Origin: Thermoleophilales bacterium
Lineage (GTDB): Bacteria > Actinomycetota > Thermoleophilia > Solirubrobacterales > 70-9
Reading direction: 5' to 3'
Assembly (NCBI GenBank): GCA_020636895.1
Contig: JACJWZ010000002.1
Coordinates: 868,001-932,000, forward strand
Length of the DNA: 64,000 bases
Below, in pieces: positions 49,697 to 58,147 of the stretch (position 1 is the first letter of the stretch; every line of letters begins with the position of its first letter). The translations under genes were made by a program, and so were the position numbers. Below the pieces are notes generated by a model, which was not told the origin of the DNA, ran no database searches, and saw only the letters and a list, made by a program, of their open reading frames with translations.

Positions 49697-52549
49697 ATGG
49701 ATCAACGGACCCGGCGAACCGAGCTCATCGGCCGCGACGACGAGATCTCTCGGCTCGAAGCCGCGCTCTCGAATGACGCGGTGCGAGCGGTCACCGTCCA
49801 CGGCGAGCCTGGAATCGGGAAGACGCGCCTGCTCGCCGAGCTGGCAGGGCGGGCCGACGGAGAGCACGCGCTCGTGCTCGAAGGATGCGGCGACGAGGTC
49901 GAATCCGACGTCCCGTTCTCGGTCTTCCGCGACGCCATGGACGACTACGTCGCGTCGATGCACCCGCGTGAGCTCCGTCCGGGGTACGAGCTGGGCCGGG
50001 TCCTTCCCTCGGCCATGCCGAAGGGCGAACCGGCCGTTCGCGAAGAGGCGCCGGTAAGCGAGGAGCGGTACCGCTCCCATCAGGCGGTCAGAGCCCTGCT
50101 CGAACGGCTCGCATCCCAACGCCGCGTCGTCCTGATTCTGGACGACGTCCACTGGGCCGATGCCGCATCGCTCGAGCTCCTCGGCCATCTCCTGCGCCAC
50201 CCTCCCCGCGGGCGGGCGCTGATCGCGATCGGCCATCGCGGATCGCAACCGCCGCCCATCCTGGCTGCTCCGCTCGCGACCGCAGAACGAGCGGGGCGCG
50301 TCGAGCGCGTCGGGCTGGACGGCCTAGACCGAGGCGAAGCCGACCTCCTGCTCGGCGCCGCCATCACCGGAGCGCGTCGCGCCGAGATCCTCGATGAATG
50401 CGGCGGCAATCCCTTCTACCTGGAGCAGCTCTCCCGCGGCGACCTCCACCCCGGCCCCGGTGCTTCTCTCACCCGGGCGGGACTGCCCGCAGCGATCGCG
50501 GCCTCGATCGCCGCCGAGGTCAAGGAGCTCGGCGACGACGCGGCGCTCCTGCGCGGCGGCGCCGTGGTCGGGGAGCCATTCGAGCTCGAGCTCGCCGCCG
50601 CCGCCGCCGGGCTGACGGAGACAAGCGCGCTGAGCGCCGTCGACACGATCGTCGCCAGCGGGTTGATCCGGGCCACCGACTCGCCCCGGCGGTTCCGGTT
50701 CCGGCATCCGATCATCAGGCGGGCGGTCTACGAGTCCACACCGGAGGGCTGGCGACTCGGCGCACACGAGCGGGTCGCGATCGCCCTCGCTGAGCAGGGA
50801 GCACCGCCGACAGCACGTGCGCCGCACCTGGAACGGTGCGCGCGCGTCGGTGACGAGAGCGCGATCGCCGACCTGACCGCCGCCGCCGAGGCGGCCTCGC
50901 CACGGGCGCCGGCGGCGGCCGCGCATTGGTACGAGATCGCGATCGGGCTCCTGACCGACGAGGAGGACCCGCGACAGCTCGCGCTGCTCGGCGCCCAGGC
51001 GCGGGCCCTGGCCGCCTGCGGTGAATACGAGCGCGCCCTTGCGGCGATGGACCGCGTGCTCGATGCGATCCCGCCAGAGGAGGTCGGGCTGCGCGCCCGC
51101 GTCGTCTCCTCCGCCGGCCGGGTGATGCAGCTCATCGGCCGCCACGGGGAAGCGAACGGGGAGCTGCGGGCGGCGCTCGAGGCGCTGCCCGCCGATGCGC
51201 CCGAAGCCTCCTCGCTGCGCCTCCAGCTCGCCGGTGACTCGTTCTTCGAGGGCGACTTCGCCACCACCGACACGCTCATCAGCGAAGCTCTCCAGAGCGC
51301 CCGCGCGCACGACGAGAGGCCCGTCGTCGCAGCGGCCGCGGGGCTGCGCTCGGCCGGGCTGTACATGCACGACCGCGCGCCCGAGGCGCGGGTCGCGCTG
51401 ACCGAGGCTCTGGAGCTGATCGCCGGGCTCAGCGACGAGGAGCTCGCCGAGCACCTCCCCTCCCACACGTGGACGGCGCTCGGTGCGATCTCACTCGAGC
51501 GCTTCGCGGATGCCGCCGCGCTGCTCGACCGCTGCGAGGCCGTGGCGCTCGCCACCGGCAAGGGACACCTGCCGGCGTTGATCCGCACCAACCGGGCACT
51601 GGCTCTGATCTGGACGGGCCGTCACGGCGAGGCCGGCGCCCTCCTCGACGACGCCATCGACGCCTCGATCCTCACCAAGAACCCGATCTTCCTCTCCTGG
51701 GCGCTCGCCCTGCAGGCCTGGGCGACGCTGATCGGCGGCGACATCGTGGCCGCCACACGGATCGCCGAGGAGAGCGCCGCGACCGAAGGCTTCGGGAACG
51801 ACCCGATGTCGGCCACGGCGGCCTGCTACATCGGTGAGGCGCTGCTCGCCTCGGGAGCGGCGGCGAGGGCGCGAGCGCTGGTCCTCGAAGCCAACGGCGG
51901 CAGGGAGCTGCCGCTCGTCGAGCGCGGCTTCCGCGCCCGGCCCTACGAGCTCCTGACCAGGGCGGAGCTCACCGAGGGCGCAACGGCCGCGGCCGCGGAG
52001 TGGGCCGCTCTCGCCGAGCAGGCGGCCGCGGGGATGGAGATCCGTGGACGCGATGCCGACGCGGCGCGCGCCCGCGCCGAGCTGGAGCTTGCGAAGGGCG
52101 ACCCGACCGCCGCGGCTGAAGCCGCGCAACGGGCGGCGAGCGCCGCCGGTGCCGCCGGCCTGCCCATCGACGCCGCCCGGGGCCGCATCCTCCTGGGACG
52201 GGCGCTGGCCGCGAGCGGCGACGGCGAAGGCGCAGCGACCGAGCTCCAGGCGGCGCGCTCACAGCTCGACGAGGTCGGTGCCGCTCACCACCGGGACGAG
52301 GCGGCGCGGGAGCTTCGCAAGCTCGGCGTCCGCGTGCCGCGACCCGCGCGCGGAGACGATGGGGCGCTCAGCCCCCGCGAGCGCGAGATCGCCACTCTCG
52401 TCGCGGCGGGACGTCGCAACGCCGAGATAGCGGAGGCGCTCTTCCTCAGCCCCCGCACGGTCGAAGGTCACCTCAACCGTGCGTTCCGCAAGCTCGGGGT
52501 GAGCTCGCGCACCGAGTTGGTGGCGCGGATCGGCAACGGGGACGGATAG
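49697..52549 (+). CDS. Large ATPase transcriptional regulator, LuxR C-terminus (LAL/MalT-like)
   Basis: A 950-residue signal-integrating regulator. IGRDDEISRLEAAL begins an AAA/STAND-type ATPase. VHGEPGIGKTRLLAEL holds Walker A (residues 36-43), and VVLILDDVHWADA is Walker B. Then comes a long helical TPR-like region from about residue 380 to 860. The last 70 residues are a GerE/LuxR helix-turn-helix: LSPREREIATLVAAGRRNAE, IAEALFLSPRTVEGHLNR, KLGVSSRTELV. Such proteins bind ATP and an inducer, oligomerise and activate promoters of secondary or catabolic genes. Targets here are unknown; a palindrome before its own gene suggests self-control. Confidence 0.92.
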   Translation: MDQRTRRTELIGRDDEISRLEAALSNDAVRAVTVHGEPGIGKTRLLAELAGRADGEHALVLEGCGDEVESDVPFSVFRDAMDDYVASMHPRELRPGYELGRVLPSAMPKGEPAVREEAPVSEERYRSHQAVRALLERLASQRRVVLILDDVHWADAASLELLGHLLRHPPRGRALIAIGHRGSQPPPILAAPLATAERAGRVERVGLDGLDRGEADLLLGAAITGARRAEILDECGGNPFYLEQLSRGDLHPGPGASLTRAGLPAAIAASIAAEVKELGDDAALLRGGAVVGEPFELELAAAAAGLTETSALSAVDTIVASGLIRATDSPRRFRFRHPIIRRAVYESTPEGWRLGAHERVAIALAEQGAPPTARAPHLERCARVGDESAIADLTAAAEAASPRAPAAAAHWYEIAIGLLTDEEDPRQLALLGAQARALAACGEYERALAAMDRVLDAIPPEEVGLRARVVSSAGRVMQLIGRHGEANGELRAALEALPADAPEASSLRLQLAGDSFFEGDFATTDTLISEALQSARAHDERPVVAAAAGLRSAGLYMHDRAPEARVALTEALELIAGLSDEELAEHLPSHTWTALGAISLERFADAAALLDRCEAVALATGKGHLPALIRTNRALALIWTGRHGEAGALLDDAIDASILTKNPIFLSWALALQAWATLIGGDIVAATRIAEESAATEGFGNDPMSATAACYIGEALLASGAAARARALVLEANGGRELPLVERGFRARPYELLTRAELTEGATAAAAEWAALAEQAAAGMEIRGRDADAARARAELELAKGDPTAAAEAAQRAASAAGAAGLPIDAARGRILLGRALAASGDGEGAATELQAARSQLDEVGAAHHRDEAARELRKLGVRVPRPARGDDGALSPREREIATLVAAGRRNAEIAEALFLSPRTVEGHLNRAFRKLGVSSRTELVARIGNGDG

Positions 52550-52609
52550 GAACCCGGGTGCTGACAACCGGGTGCGCCACCTCGCCCAACTCCTACCTCT
52601 CTCGAACGA

Positions 52610-52643
52610 CGAAGGCCCGCACAGACGACTGTACGGGCCTTCG
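52610..52643. terminator. Bidirectional hairpin between regulator and ino1
   Basis: CGAAGGCCCG and CGGGCCTTCG pair perfectly over 10 bp. The loop itself contains ACAG/CTGT, which can extend the stem. No T-tract is present on either strand. Its position between two convergent stops supports termination. Confidence 0.65.
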
Positions 52644-52681
52644 ATCGCAGTCTTGGCCGGCGAGCGCCGGAGAGGAACGCG

Positions 52682-53860
52682 CTACGCCTGCGCCTTCTCC
52701 TCCGCCTTCGCGTCGGCGTCGGCCTTCTTGCCGGCCTTGCGAGCGTTCTTGGCGATGAAGTCCTCCGTCTGCTCACGCGCGTCCGCGTCGGGACGCTGCG
52801 TGTGCGGGCTCTTCATCAGGTAGCTGGACGGGCCGTCGAGCTGACCGGAGATACCGTTGTTGAGGGCCAGCTTGATCAGCCGGACCGCGTCGATGACGAC
52901 GCCGGCCGAGTTCGGCGAGTCCCAGACCTCGAGCTTGAGCTCGACGTTGAGCGGCACGTCGCCGAAGGACTTGCCCTCGAGGCGGATGTGCGCCCACTTG
53001 CGGTCGGTCAGCCACGGCACGTAGTCGGAGGGACCGACGTGGACGTCCTTCTCGGGCAGCTCGGTGCCCATGATCGACGTCACCGCGTTGGTCTTGGAGA
53101 TCTTCTTCGAGTCGAGGCGCTCGCGCTCGAGCATGTTGAAGAAGTCCATGTTGCCGCCGACGTTGAGCTGCGAGGTGTGCTGCATCTCGACGCCGCGCTC
53201 GTGGAAGAGGCGGGCGAGCTGGCGGTGGACGATCGTGGCGCCGACCTGCGACTTGATGTCGTCGCCGATGATCGGCAGCCCGGCCTCCTGGAAGCGCTTG
53301 TCCCAGTAGTCCTCGCGAGCGATGAACACCGGCAGGCAGTTGACGAAGCCGACGCCGGCGGCCAGAGCCTGCTCGACGTACCACTTGGTCGCCTCCTCGG
53401 AGCCCACCGGCAGGTAGCAGACGACGACGTCCGTCTTCGTCTCCTTGAGGATCTTGACGATGTCGGCGGTCTCGCCGGGCGCCTTGGTGATCTTCTGCTT
53501 GAGGTACTTGCCGAGACCGTCGTGGGTCATACCGCGCTCGACCTTGACGCCGAGCTTCGGAACCTCAGCGAACTTGATCGTGTCGTTCTGGCCCGACCAG
53601 ATCGCGTCGCCCAGATCCTTGCCGACCTTCTCCGCATCGATGTCGAAGGCGGCCACGAACTCGATGTCCTTTACGTGGTAGCCGCCGAGATCGACGTGCA
53701 TGAGGCCGGGGACCTGATCCGCCGGGTCGGCGTCCTTGTAGTACTGGACGCCCTGGATGAACGAGTTGGCGCAGTTGCCGACACCGACGATCGCGACGCG
53801 AACCTTGCCGTCGTCGGACCTTCCGTGCCCGTTGCTCTGCGCTCCGTTGGTGCTGCTCAT
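52682..53860 (-). CDS. ino1: Inositol-3-phosphate synthase
   Basis: Converts glucose-6-phosphate to inositol-3-phosphate with NAD, the entry to inositol lipids and mycothiol. KVRVAIVGVGNCANSFIQGV is the NAD-binding fold of the archaeal/actinobacterial type (about 360-390 residues). Signatures VCYLPVGSEEATKWYVEQAL, GDDIKSQVGATIVHRQLA, LNVGGNMDFFNML and SKTNAVTSI are all present, with the catalytic Lys set. The N-terminal 18 residues and C-terminal 30 (Lys/Ala/Glu-rich) are extensions. AGGAGG precedes the ATG by about 11 nt. PI-phosphate-synthase-like and PAP2 genes follow upstream on the same strand. Confidence 0.95.
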   Translation of the reverse strand: MSSTNGAQSNGHGRSDDGKVRVAIVGVGNCANSFIQGVQYYKDADPADQVPGLMHVDLGGYHVKDIEFVAAFDIDAEKVGKDLGDAIWSGQNDTIKFAEVPKLGVKVERGMTHDGLGKYLKQKITKAPGETADIVKILKETKTDVVVCYLPVGSEEATKWYVEQALAAGVGFVNCLPVFIAREDYWDKRFQEAGLPIIGDDIKSQVGATIVHRQLARLFHERGVEMQHTSQLNVGGNMDFFNMLERERLDSKKISKTNAVTSIMGTELPEKDVHVGPSDYVPWLTDRKWAHIRLEGKSFGDVPLNVELKLEVWDSPNSAGVVIDAVRLIKLALNNGISGQLDGPSSYLMKSPHTQRPDADAREQTEDFIAKNARKAGKKADADAKAEEKAQA

Positions 53861-54055
53861 GGGAAAGCAATGCCTCCTGGTCTAAGTCATTCGTAGGGCC
53901 CGGTGCTCAGGCTCGTCGTCGGCGCGACAGGCACCCCTCCAACGGGGCGGCAGATCAAGCGCCGGAAGCTCCGGGACGCACCTAGACACCATACCCCCGG
54001 ATTGGTTACAGCGACAACCCCGCGTTTCGGAGGGGTCGGGCCGCCCTTCAGCGGA

Positions 54056-54072
54056 CCTGAGCGCGGCTCAGG
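54056..54072. terminator. Hairpin at the end of the phosphatidyltransferase gene
   Basis: CCTGAGC and GCTCAGG pair around a 3-base loop, overlapping the stop codon. No T-tract follows. The remaining bases between 53861 and 54055 hold the ino1 leader; a -10-like TATGGT can be read on the minus strand near 53990. I see no gene there. Confidence 0.4.
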
Positions 54073-54688
54073 CCTCGGCGTCGATCGCGCGCAGCTTCCC
54101 GCGCACGTGCCAGACGCGCTGCAGAACCGTGAAGGCGGTCAGCGCGACCATCACCCAGATGGCGGCCGGCAGCAGGTCGAAGTCGGAGATGAGCTCGCCG
54201 TCGGCGAACATCAGGCCCGCCGAGAGGATCACGACGCGGACGGGCCGGGTCGCGATCCCGACCTTGCATTCGACGCCCAGCGCCTCGGCGCGGGCGCGCG
54301 TGTAGGAGACCATCAGGGAGCCGAGGACGACGAGCAGGCAAGCGGCCGCGACGGCGGCATTGCCGTCGTCGGCGAAGTGCCAGCAGACGGCGCCGAGGAC
54401 GACGCCCTCCTCGATCCGGTCGAGGGTCGAGTCGAGGAACGCGCCGAACTGCGTCCCCTTGCCCGACATCCGCGAGTAGCGGCCGTCGAGCGTGTCCATG
54501 ATCGAGCCGATGATGAACGCGAACGCGCCGGCGACGAACATCCCCTCGAGGATGAGGACGGCGGCGGCCAGGTTGAGGACGAGGCCGGTCATCGAGATCG
54601 CGTTCGGGGTGAGCCGCGACTCGATCAGGCGGTCGCGGGCGATCTCCTTGAACTCACCGCGCTGGCGGCGAGGCGAGGGCGAGCTCAG
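54068..54688 (-). CDS. CDP-alcohol phosphatidyltransferase (PI-phosphate synthase-like)
   Basis: Joins CDP-diacylglycerol with inositol-phosphate, or another alcohol, in the membrane. DTLDGRYSRMSGKGTQFGAF then LDSTLDR is the family DxxDGx(8+)GxxxDxxxD catalytic motif, in a variant where the usual AR follows one residue late. The rest is six helices, and LTPNAISMTGLVLN is the usual opening. With ino1 next door the mycobacterial-type PI-phosphate synthase is the best guess. There is no ATG/GTG/TTG close to the conserved start. The best start is CTG, overlapping the upstream TGA (CTGA) with GGAGG 7 nt before. The alternative is GTG at 54736, giving a 49-nt overlap. Confidence 0.82.
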   Translation of the reverse strand: MSSPSPRRQRGEFKEIARDRLIESRLTPNAISMTGLVLNLAAAVLILEGMFVAGAFAFIIGSIMDTLDGRYSRMSGKGTQFGAFLDSTLDRIEEGVVLGAVCWHFADDGNAAVAAACLLVVLGSLMVSYTRARAEALGVECKVGIATRPVRVVILSAGLMFADGELISDFDLLPAAIWVMVALTAFTVLQRVWHVRGKLRAIDAEA

Positions 54689-55473
54689 GCCGTCGCCTCC
54701 GCTGTGGCTTCGGCTTCCTCGGGCTGGAACGCCCACTGCTCCGGCCGGACCGGAGCGAGCGCGAACTTGGCGACGAGGGCCGAGGAGATCGCGACGGTCA
54801 ACCCCGCGGCCGCGTCGATCCAGTAGTGGTTGGCCGTGAGGACGATCACGAAGAAGACGACGACCGGGTAGAGCAGCCACAGGTAGCGGCCCACCGGGTT
54901 CTTGACGATCGAGAACGCGGTGCCGGCGATCATCGACGAGAACCCTATGTGCATGCTCGGCACAGCGGCGTACTTGTTGATGAACGCGCTCGCCGTCTGC
55001 GAGTCCTGCGCGACGCCGGTGAAGCTCGCGATCGTGTCGGTGAACCCGGCGTCGGGCATCAGCCGCGGGGGCGCCGTCGGCAGCAGCCCGTACCCGACGA
55101 GGGCCAGCCCCATCGCGACCATGAACATGTTCCGCACGAAATAGAAGTTGTCGTTGTGGAACAGGTACAGCCACGCGAGGAAGGTCACCGTGATCGTGAA
55201 GTGGCTGTTCAGGTAGAGCCAGTTGGCGGCGTCGATGATCCAGTCGTGCGGGAGCGCCGCCTTCTGCAGGTCGGGCTCGAAGTAGATGCCGAGGCTCTTC
55301 TCGATGTCGATGATGTGCTGGCCGTTCGCGTAGGCCAACTCCGCCTTGCCGTCGACGATCCCGCGCACGAGTCCGTACGCCTGGTAGGCGACGTAGAAGA
55401 GGCCGAACTGCAGGATCAGGTCCCACCAACCACGCGGCAGCCGGCTCCCGATGTAGCGAAACGGGCGAGCCAT
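54685..55473 (-). CDS. PAP2-superfamily membrane phosphatase/transferase
   Basis: A 262-residue polytopic protein of the PAP2_3 kind (inositol-phosphorylceramide-synthase-like and lipid phosphatases). About six helices are visible. AAVPSMHIGFSSMIAG is the C2 motif with catalytic His, and ANHYWIDAAAGLTVA is C3 (Hx3D). The loop LPTAPPRLMPDAGF is common in the group. Coupled to the phosphatidyltransferase and near ino1, a fitting role is dephosphorylating phosphatidylinositol phosphate, or transfer of inositol-phosphate to a lipid. The ATG is 8 nt past TACAAT. Confidence 0.8.
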   Translation of the reverse strand: MARPFRYIGSRLPRGWWDLILQFGLFYVAYQAYGLVRGIVDGKAELAYANGQHIIDIEKSLGIYFEPDLQKAALPHDWIIDAANWLYLNSHFTITVTFLAWLYLFHNDNFYFVRNMFMVAMGLALVGYGLLPTAPPRLMPDAGFTDTIASFTGVAQDSQTASAFINKYAAVPSMHIGFSSMIAGTAFSIVKNPVGRYLWLLYPVVVFFVIVLTANHYWIDAAAGLTVAISSALVAKFALAPVRPEQWAFQPEEAEATAEATA

Positions 55474-55481
55474 GGGGTCGG

Positions 55482-55487
55482 AATTGT
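55482..55487 (-). promoter_or_regulatory. -10 hexamer TACAAT, leaderless-type
   Basis: TACAAT ends 8 nt before the PAP2 ATG and probably drives the PAP2-phosphatidyltransferase pair. Confidence 0.45.
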
Positions 55488-55504
55488 AAAGAACCGGTAA
55501 CCGG

Positions 55505-56362
55505 TCAGGCGGGCGGTTCGAGGTGCGCGATGACGCGCCCGATGACGTCGGGCCGGTCGATCCACAGCCAATGGCCGGCGTCCTCGACCAACTCGAGCTC
55601 GGCGTTCGGAAGCGCTTCCGCGTACCGCCGGCCCTGGTCGACCCCGATGTAGGGATCCTCCGTCCCCCACAGCACGAGCGCCGGGCAGGTGAGCCGGCCG
55701 ACGTCCGCGCCGGCGGCGGCGAGTTCCTCCGGATCGGCTGAGCGGTAGAGCCCGAGCACCGCCCGACCCATCCCCTTGTCCCAGCTAGACCAGATCTCGT
55801 CGATCATCGGCTCGGGCATCGGCTTGTGCCCCGGTCTGGAGAGCCGCAGGAGCTGTCGTATCCCCGACTTCGAGGTCGTCGCGTTGAACGCCTCGCCGAC
55901 GCCCCGGCGCCGCCACAGCCGCCCGATCCAATGCCACCGGTAGTCGCCGTTCAGCGGAACGGTGTTCATGACCACAAGCCGCTCGACGCGCTCGGGACGC
56001 CGCTGCGCGGCGACGACCGCGACCCCGCCCCAGTCGTGCACGACGAGCTTGTAGGGCCCGCCGACCTCCTGGTCGAGCAGGTGCTCGATGAAGTCCGCGT
56101 AGGCCCAGAGGGAGTGGTCGAACTCCGCGGGGTCCGGTCGCGCCGAGCGGCCGAAGCCCGGCATGTCGAAGGCGAGCGCCGGGCCCCGCATCCGCTCGAG
56201 GAAGGGGATCCAGTCCCACGAGCTGGTCGGGTTGCCGTGCACGAAGACGGCCGGGGGGCCGGTGCCGGGGCGCTCGCGGACGAAGACCTCGATGCCGTCG
56301 ACCGTGATCGTCCGCTCGACGATCTCCGCGGCCTCCGTCGGCTCCTCGGCCTCGCCCGACAT
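55505..56362 (-). CDS. Haloalkane dehalogenase/epoxide hydrolase-like alpha/beta hydrolase
   Basis: A 285-residue hydrolase. VFVHGNPTSSWDW is the oxyanion loop of haloalkane dehalogenases. The nucleophile elbow reads VVHDWGG with Asp (D110) in place of Ser, as in dehalogenases and epoxide hydrolases. LWGTEDPYIG and EDAGHWLWID complete the acid and His. It would hydrolyse a C-X or epoxide bond through an ester intermediate. Halide-stabilising Trp/Asn pairs are suggested by the WDW after the Asn but not certain. The ATG is 7 nt from TAGGTT and is divergent from the kinase gene. Confidence 0.85.
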   Translation of the reverse strand: MSGEAEEPTEAAEIVERTITVDGIEVFVRERPGTGPPAVFVHGNPTSSWDWIPFLERMRGPALAFDMPGFGRSARPDPAEFDHSLWAYADFIEHLLDQEVGGPYKLVVHDWGGVAVVAAQRRPERVERLVVMNTVPLNGDYRWHWIGRLWRRRGVGEAFNATTSKSGIRQLLRLSRPGHKPMPEPMIDEIWSSWDKGMGRAVLGLYRSADPEELAAAGADVGRLTCPALVLWGTEDPYIGVDQGRRYAEALPNAELELVEDAGHWLWIDRPDVIGRVIAHLEPPA

Positions 56363-56369
56363 GCACCAG

Positions 56370-56379
56370 AACCTATCCT
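56370..56379. promoter_or_regulatory. Overlapping divergent -10 hexamers, both leaderless-type
   Basis: Minus-strand TAGGTT (56370-56375) lies 7 nt from the hydrolase ATG. Plus-strand TATCCT (56374-56379) lies 8 nt from the kinase ATG. They overlap by two base pairs. Confidence 0.5.
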
Positions 56380-56387
56380 CGCCTGCG

Positions 56388-57317
56388 ATGACGCGCAGGA
56401 GCGCCCCGCTGGTCTGCCTCGGTGAGGCGCTCGTCGACCTGATCTGCCCCGATCCGGTCGCGGACGGCAGCGGCCCGACGCGGTTCGAGGTCCGCTTCGG
56501 GGGGGCGCTGTCCAACGTCGCGCTCGCCGCCCGGCGCGCCGGTGCCGAGGTGGCTCTGGCGGGAGGCGCCGGGGACGACCTCTGGGGACGGTTCCTGCGC
56601 GAGCGGCTCGACGCGGAAGGGGTCGACCTGCGCTTCCAGGCCGAGCTGGCGGACGTTCCGACGCCGTTCGCGTTCGCGACCCTCGACGACGAGCGCGAGC
56701 CCAGCTTCGACATCCACGGAGCCGGGATCGACGCGGCGGTCGCGAGCCTCACCGGGCGCGAAACCGAGATCGCCGAGTTCGCCGGGCCCGCGGGAGCGAT
56801 CTGCTTCGGCTCGAACACGTGCGTCGCCGGCGCCTCGCTCGGGGTGACGCGGGCGGTTCGTGATGCCGCGCTCGCGGCCGGGGTGCCGCTGCTCTTCGAT
56901 CCCAACCTGCGTCCCGGCCGCTGGAAGGACCTCGAGGCCGCCCGCGTGCGCTGCATCGAGATGGCCGAGGCCGCGCGCGTGCTGAAGTGCAACCGCGAGG
57001 AGGCCCGCTGGCTCGCCGGGTACCCGGGGGCGAGCGCCGCCGAAGCCGCTGAGGCGCTGCTCGGCTTCGGATCCGAGCTCGTCGTCGTCACCGCCGGGCC
57101 CGCGCCACTCGCGGCTCGCGGCATCTGCACCATCGACCTCGATCCGCCGGAGACGGAGATGGTCAGCCCGCTCGGGGCCGGCGACGTCTTCATGGGCGTG
57201 CTCGCGGCGCAGCTGATTGCGAACGGCTGGGCGCGAGGAGCGGTCGAGCCCGCGTTGCGCATGGCCGCCGCGGCCGGCGCCGAGGCGTGCGGCCGGCTCG
57301 GGGCGTTCGAGTCGTGA
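56388..57317 (+). CDS. PfkB-family carbohydrate kinase
   Basis: An ATP-dependent sugar kinase of the ribokinase fold, 309 residues. LVCLGEALVDLI starts the fold, and FEVRFGGALSNVALAARRAG carries the sugar-binding GG motif. PLLFDPNLRPGRWKD is the mid-domain strand and MVSPLGAGDVFMGVLAAQL is PfkB signature 2 with catalytic Asp. Fructokinase or ribokinase-type substrates are likely but unproven. Its TGA overlaps the GTG of endonuclease III by 4 nt (GTGA), so they are coupled. Confidence 0.9.
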   Translation: MTRRSAPLVCLGEALVDLICPDPVADGSGPTRFEVRFGGALSNVALAARRAGAEVALAGGAGDDLWGRFLRERLDAEGVDLRFQAELADVPTPFAFATLDDEREPSFDIHGAGIDAAVASLTGRETEIAEFAGPAGAICFGSNTCVAGASLGVTRAVRDAALAAGVPLLFDPNLRPGRWKDLEAARVRCIEMAEAARVLKCNREEARWLAGYPGASAAEAAEALLGFGSELVVVTAGPAPLAARGICTIDLDPPETEMVSPLGAGDVFMGVLAAQLIANGWARGAVEPALRMAAAAGAEACGRLGAFES

Positions 57318-58093
57318 GCGGGGGCGGCGAGCGCGGCTACGCCCGCGGACGCGGTGGGTCGGCCGGCGACGAGGAGCTCGACCGCCGGCCTCGCTTCCCG
57401 GTGCCGGCGGGCTGGAAGCGGCCGTCGAAGGCCCGGGTGCGGGCGATTCGCGACCGCCTCCGCATGCTCTACGGCTCCCGCCGCAACGACCCCCACGACG
57501 ACCCCGTCCACGAGCTCGTCCTGACGATCCTCTCCCAGAACACCAACGACAACAACCGCGACGTGGCCTACCGGCGGCTGCGCGACCGCTTCGACGACTG
57601 GGCGGAGGTACGCGACGCGCCGGTGGACGAGGTGATCGATGCGATCCGGCCCGGCGGGCTCGCCAACACGAAGGCGCCGCGCATCCAGGAGGTGCTCCGC
57701 GAGCTCGGCGGCGAGGACCCGGAGGCATCGCTGGACTGGATCCGGGAGGCGCCGAGGCAGGAGGTCATCGACTACCTGACGAGCCTTCCGGGCGTCGGCC
57801 GCAAGACCGCCGCCTGCGTGATGATCTTCGGCCTCGACCGACCCGAGATCCCCGTCGACACGCACGTCTACAGGGTCGGTGGAAGGCTCGGGTTGTTTCC
57901 GCCGAGGATCTCCTTCGAGGGCGCACACGACGAGATGCTCGCGATCACCGACCCCGAGGACGCGTACGAGCTGCACCTCAACCTGATCGCCCATGGCCGC
58001 TCGATCTGCCGCCCGCGACCCCGCTGCGGCGAGTGCGCGCTGACGCGGATGTGCGTGGCGCGGAGGGAGGGCCTGGTCGAGCCAGTCATCTGA
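57314..58093 (+). CDS. nth: Endonuclease III-like DNA glycosylase
   Basis: A base-excision glycosylase/AP lyase of 259 residues. DPVHELVLTILSQNTND opens the HhH-GPD fold. TSLPGVGRKTAACVMIFGL is the helix-hairpin-helix with catalytic Lys, and IPVDTHVYRVGGRLGL contains the essential Asp. The Fe-S cluster region reads CRPRPRCGECALTRMC, with spacing C-x5-C-x2-C-x5-C, one residue shorter than the usual C-x6-C. A basic, Gly-rich N-terminal tail of about 40 residues is extra. It is translationally coupled to the sugar kinase. Confidence 0.9.
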   Translation: MSGGGERGYARGRGGSAGDEELDRRPRFPVPAGWKRPSKARVRAIRDRLRMLYGSRRNDPHDDPVHELVLTILSQNTNDNNRDVAYRRLRDRFDDWAEVRDAPVDEVIDAIRPGGLANTKAPRIQEVLRELGGEDPEASLDWIREAPRQEVIDYLTSLPGVGRKTAACVMIFGLDRPEIPVDTHVYRVGGRLGLFPPRISFEGAHDEMLAITDPEDAYELHLNLIAHGRSICRPRPRCGECALTRMCVARREGLVEPVI

Positions 58094-58147
58094 GCGGGCC
58101 GCGCAGGTAGTATCCGCGCCGCGCCGGGTAGCCGGCGTCTCAGGCGC

